Source: JANMQK01 sp031370485 (GTDB lineage: Bacteria; Acidobacteriota; Polarisedimenticolia; Gp22-AA2). Taken from it: DNA of 5,256 nt. The translations under genes and the position numbers were made by a program. The notes under the pieces are model-generated. The model made no database searches. It was not told where the DNA came from and was given only the letters and a program-made list of their open reading frames with translations. Below, piece after piece: positions 1-5,256 of the stretch. Numbering within the stretch: position 1 is the stretch's first letter; each line of letters opens with the position of its first letter. Where the stretch lies: assembly GCA_031370485.1 (NCBI GenBank), contig JANMQK010000298.1:1-5256 (forward strand). Reading direction: 5' to 3'.

Positions 1-3661
<3,661 letters not shown>

Positions 3662-3665
<4 letters not shown>

Positions 3666-5256
3666 CGAGCGCCTCCTTCCGTGCCGCCGGTTCGGGCGGT
3701 ATCGCCTGCCCTCAGTTCGATGTCCAGACACAGGCTCTGCAGCTCGCGCACCAGGACGTTGAACGACTCAGGGAGCCCCGGGTCCACCGTGGTTTCCCCC
3801 TTCACCAACGATTCGTAGATCTTGGTGCGACCATACACATCGTCCGATTTCACCGTCAGAAGCTCCTGCAGGATGTGGGCGGCACCGTAGGCCTCGAGGG
3901 CCCAGACTTCCATCTCGCCGAACCGCTGGCCTCCGAACTGGGCCTTGCCGCCCAGCGGCTGTTGCGTGATGAGCGAGTAGGGCCCGATGCTGCGGGCGTG
4001 GATCTTGTCATCGACCAGGTGGGACAGCTTCATCATGTAGATATACCCCACGCACACCTTCTGGTCGAAAGCCTCGCCGGTTTTCCCGTCGAACAGCGCC
4101 GTCTTGCCGTTTGTGGGCAGGTTTGCCTGCTTGAGATAGTCCTTGATCTCGTATTCGCTCGCGCCGTCGAAGACCGGGGTCGAGAAGTGCAGCCCCAGCG
4201 CCTGCGCGGCCCAGCCAAGATGCGTCTCGAGGATCTGGCCGACGTTCATCCGCGAGGGGACGCCCAGCGGGTTCAGTACGATTTCGACGGGCGTGCCATC
4301 CGGCAGGTAGGGCATGTCCTCGGGCGGCAGGATCCGGGCGATGACTCCCTTGTTCCCGTGCCGGCCGGCCATCTTGTCGCCGACGTTGAGCTTGCGTTTC
4401 ATCGCGACGTAGACCTTGACCAGCTTGATGACGCCCGGAGACAACTCGTCCCCCTTCCGGAGCTGGGCGATTTTCTCCTCGTGGAGACGCCGGAGGATCT
4501 GGATCTTGCGCTCGGTGCGCTCCTCGATCTCGCGGATCTCGTCGACCTCTCCCTTGTGGGAATCGACCTCCACCCGCATCAGGTCGTCCATCGTCAGTTT
4601 CGCCATCGTGGCGGCGTCCAGGACGGCCCCCTTGGGCAGGAGCTCCCTTTTCTTCCGCTTCTCGGTCAGCGGCGCATTGAGCTTCTTGCCGTCGAGGATC
4701 TCCGTGATCCGGTTGCGGTTCTCTTCCTTGAGGATCCGGATCTCGTCGTTCAGGTTCTTTTCCATCCGGGCGATCTGCTCTTCCTCGATCTGCAGCGCGC
4801 GGCCGTCCTTCTCGACCCCCTTGCGGCAGAAGATCTTGACGTCCACGATCGTGCCTTCGATCCCCGGGGGCGTCGTGAGCGAGGCGTCGCGCACGTCACC
4901 CGACTTCTCGCCGAAGATCGCGCGCAGCAGCTTCTCCTCGGGCGTCAGTTGGGTCTCCCCCTTCGGCGTCACCTTCCCGACCAGGATGTCCGAGGGACGG
5001 ACGTGCGCCCCGATCCGGATGATCCCCGATTCGTCGAGGTCCTTGAGGAAGTCCTCCGAGACGTTGGGAATGTCACGGGTGATCTCCTCGGGCCCAAGCT
5101 TCGTGTCGCGCGACTCGATCTCGAATTCCTGGATGTGGATCGAGGTGAAGTAGTCATCGGTGACCATCTTCTCCGACACCAGGATGGCGTCCTCGAAGTT
5201 GTACCCACGCCACGGCATGAAGGCGACCAGTACGTTGCGGCCGAGGGCCAGCTCCC
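3662..5256 (-). CDS. rpoB: RNA polymerase beta subunit, C-terminal 530 residues (5' end outside window)
   Basis: This is the beta subunit of DNA-dependent RNA polymerase, which forms the active-site cleft with beta prime and polymerises RNA from NTPs. The frame is open from the right edge to TGA at 3662-3664, giving 530 complete codons. The first visible residues, ELALGRNVLVAFMPW, align with E. coli beta near residue 790, so roughly the first 60% is missing, including the rifampicin-binding region. Visible landmarks are NFED at 5189-5200 (E. coli E813/D814, at the active centre), the flap with KVTPKGETQLTPEEKLLRAI, a charged coiled-coil-like segment at about 4460-4800, GDKMAGRHGNKG at 4346-4381 (E. 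coli K1065 and K1073), and the C-terminal clamp motifs GGKAQFGGQRFGEMEVWALE and TVKSDDVYGRTK. Compared with E. coli, about 55 residues are absent near 4175-4195. The tail runs some 14 residues past the usual IEL ending and contains the rpoC ribosome-binding site. The frame shows no break. Identity is certain. Confidence 0.99.
3672..3678 (-). promoter_or_regulatory. rpoC ribosome-binding site inside the rpoB 3' end
   Basis: The coding strand reads AAGGAGG, a near-perfect anti-16S match, with 6 nt before the ATG at 3665-3663. It lies within the last rpoB codons (Gly-Thr-Glu-Gly-Gly-Ala-Arg-stop), so the rpoB tail sequence also serves rpoC initiation. This site decides the rpoC start in favour of 3665. 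The inner ATG at 3635 has only a weaker GAAGGG (3645-3650) with a 9-nt spacer. Confidence 0.88.

Noticed and set aside
4416..5153. A 245-codon plus-strand open frame antisense to rpoB
   Set aside because: It is a Ser/Arg/Ile-rich low-complexity translation opposite the charged segment and flap of RpoB, with no family resemblance. It is a shadow frame.

Overview
The window holds two adjacent, co-directional genes on the minus strand. They encode the two largest subunits of bacterial DNA-dependent RNA polymerase: the 3' part of rpoB (beta) on the right and most of rpoC (beta prime) on the left. Both run off the window: rpoB lacks its 5' portion beyond position 5256, and rpoC lacks its 3' end before position 1. 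No RNA gene, mobile element, CRISPR array, repeat family or intergenic region is visible, and essentially every base is coding.

Layout in transcription order (right to left): rpoB from 5256 to its TGA at 3662-3664; an ATGA overlap in which the rpoC start ATG (3663-3665) shares bases with the rpoB stop; then rpoC from 3665 to the left edge. The rpoC Shine-Dalgarno sequence lies inside the last rpoB codons. The rpoC frame breaks once, at about 2727. One base is missing in a highly conserved stretch, so the gene appears as an N-terminal piece of 313 genuine residues plus a 57-residue nonsense tail, and a second piece of 909 residues in the neighbouring frame. Supplying one base restores a continuous 1222-residue RpoC with all catalytic and zinc-binding residues. 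The break therefore looks like a sequencing or assembly error, not a functional split, but sequence alone cannot prove that.

Together beta and beta prime form the polymerase active centre. The window carries the beta Glu-Asp pair and the two active-site lysines, plus the beta prime NADFDGD magnesium site, bridge helix, trigger loop and both zinc sites. The DNA is GC-rich. The beta prime trigger loop carries the large SI3-type insertion, typical of many Gram-negative phyla and absent from Firmicutes and Actinobacteria. Beta lacks a segment of about 55 residues found in the E. coli protein near its C-terminus. The N-terminal RpoC wording (DPADAPLKEKE, SHVWFFKGLPSRIGHLLD) resembles Acidobacteriota or a neighbouring deltaproteobacteria-like lineage as I remember those proteins; this placement is tentative.

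This is core housekeeping DNA. I found no undescribed system. The points worth a second look are the frameshift, the overlapping gene junction with two possible rpoC starts, and the lineage-specific insertions and deletions.
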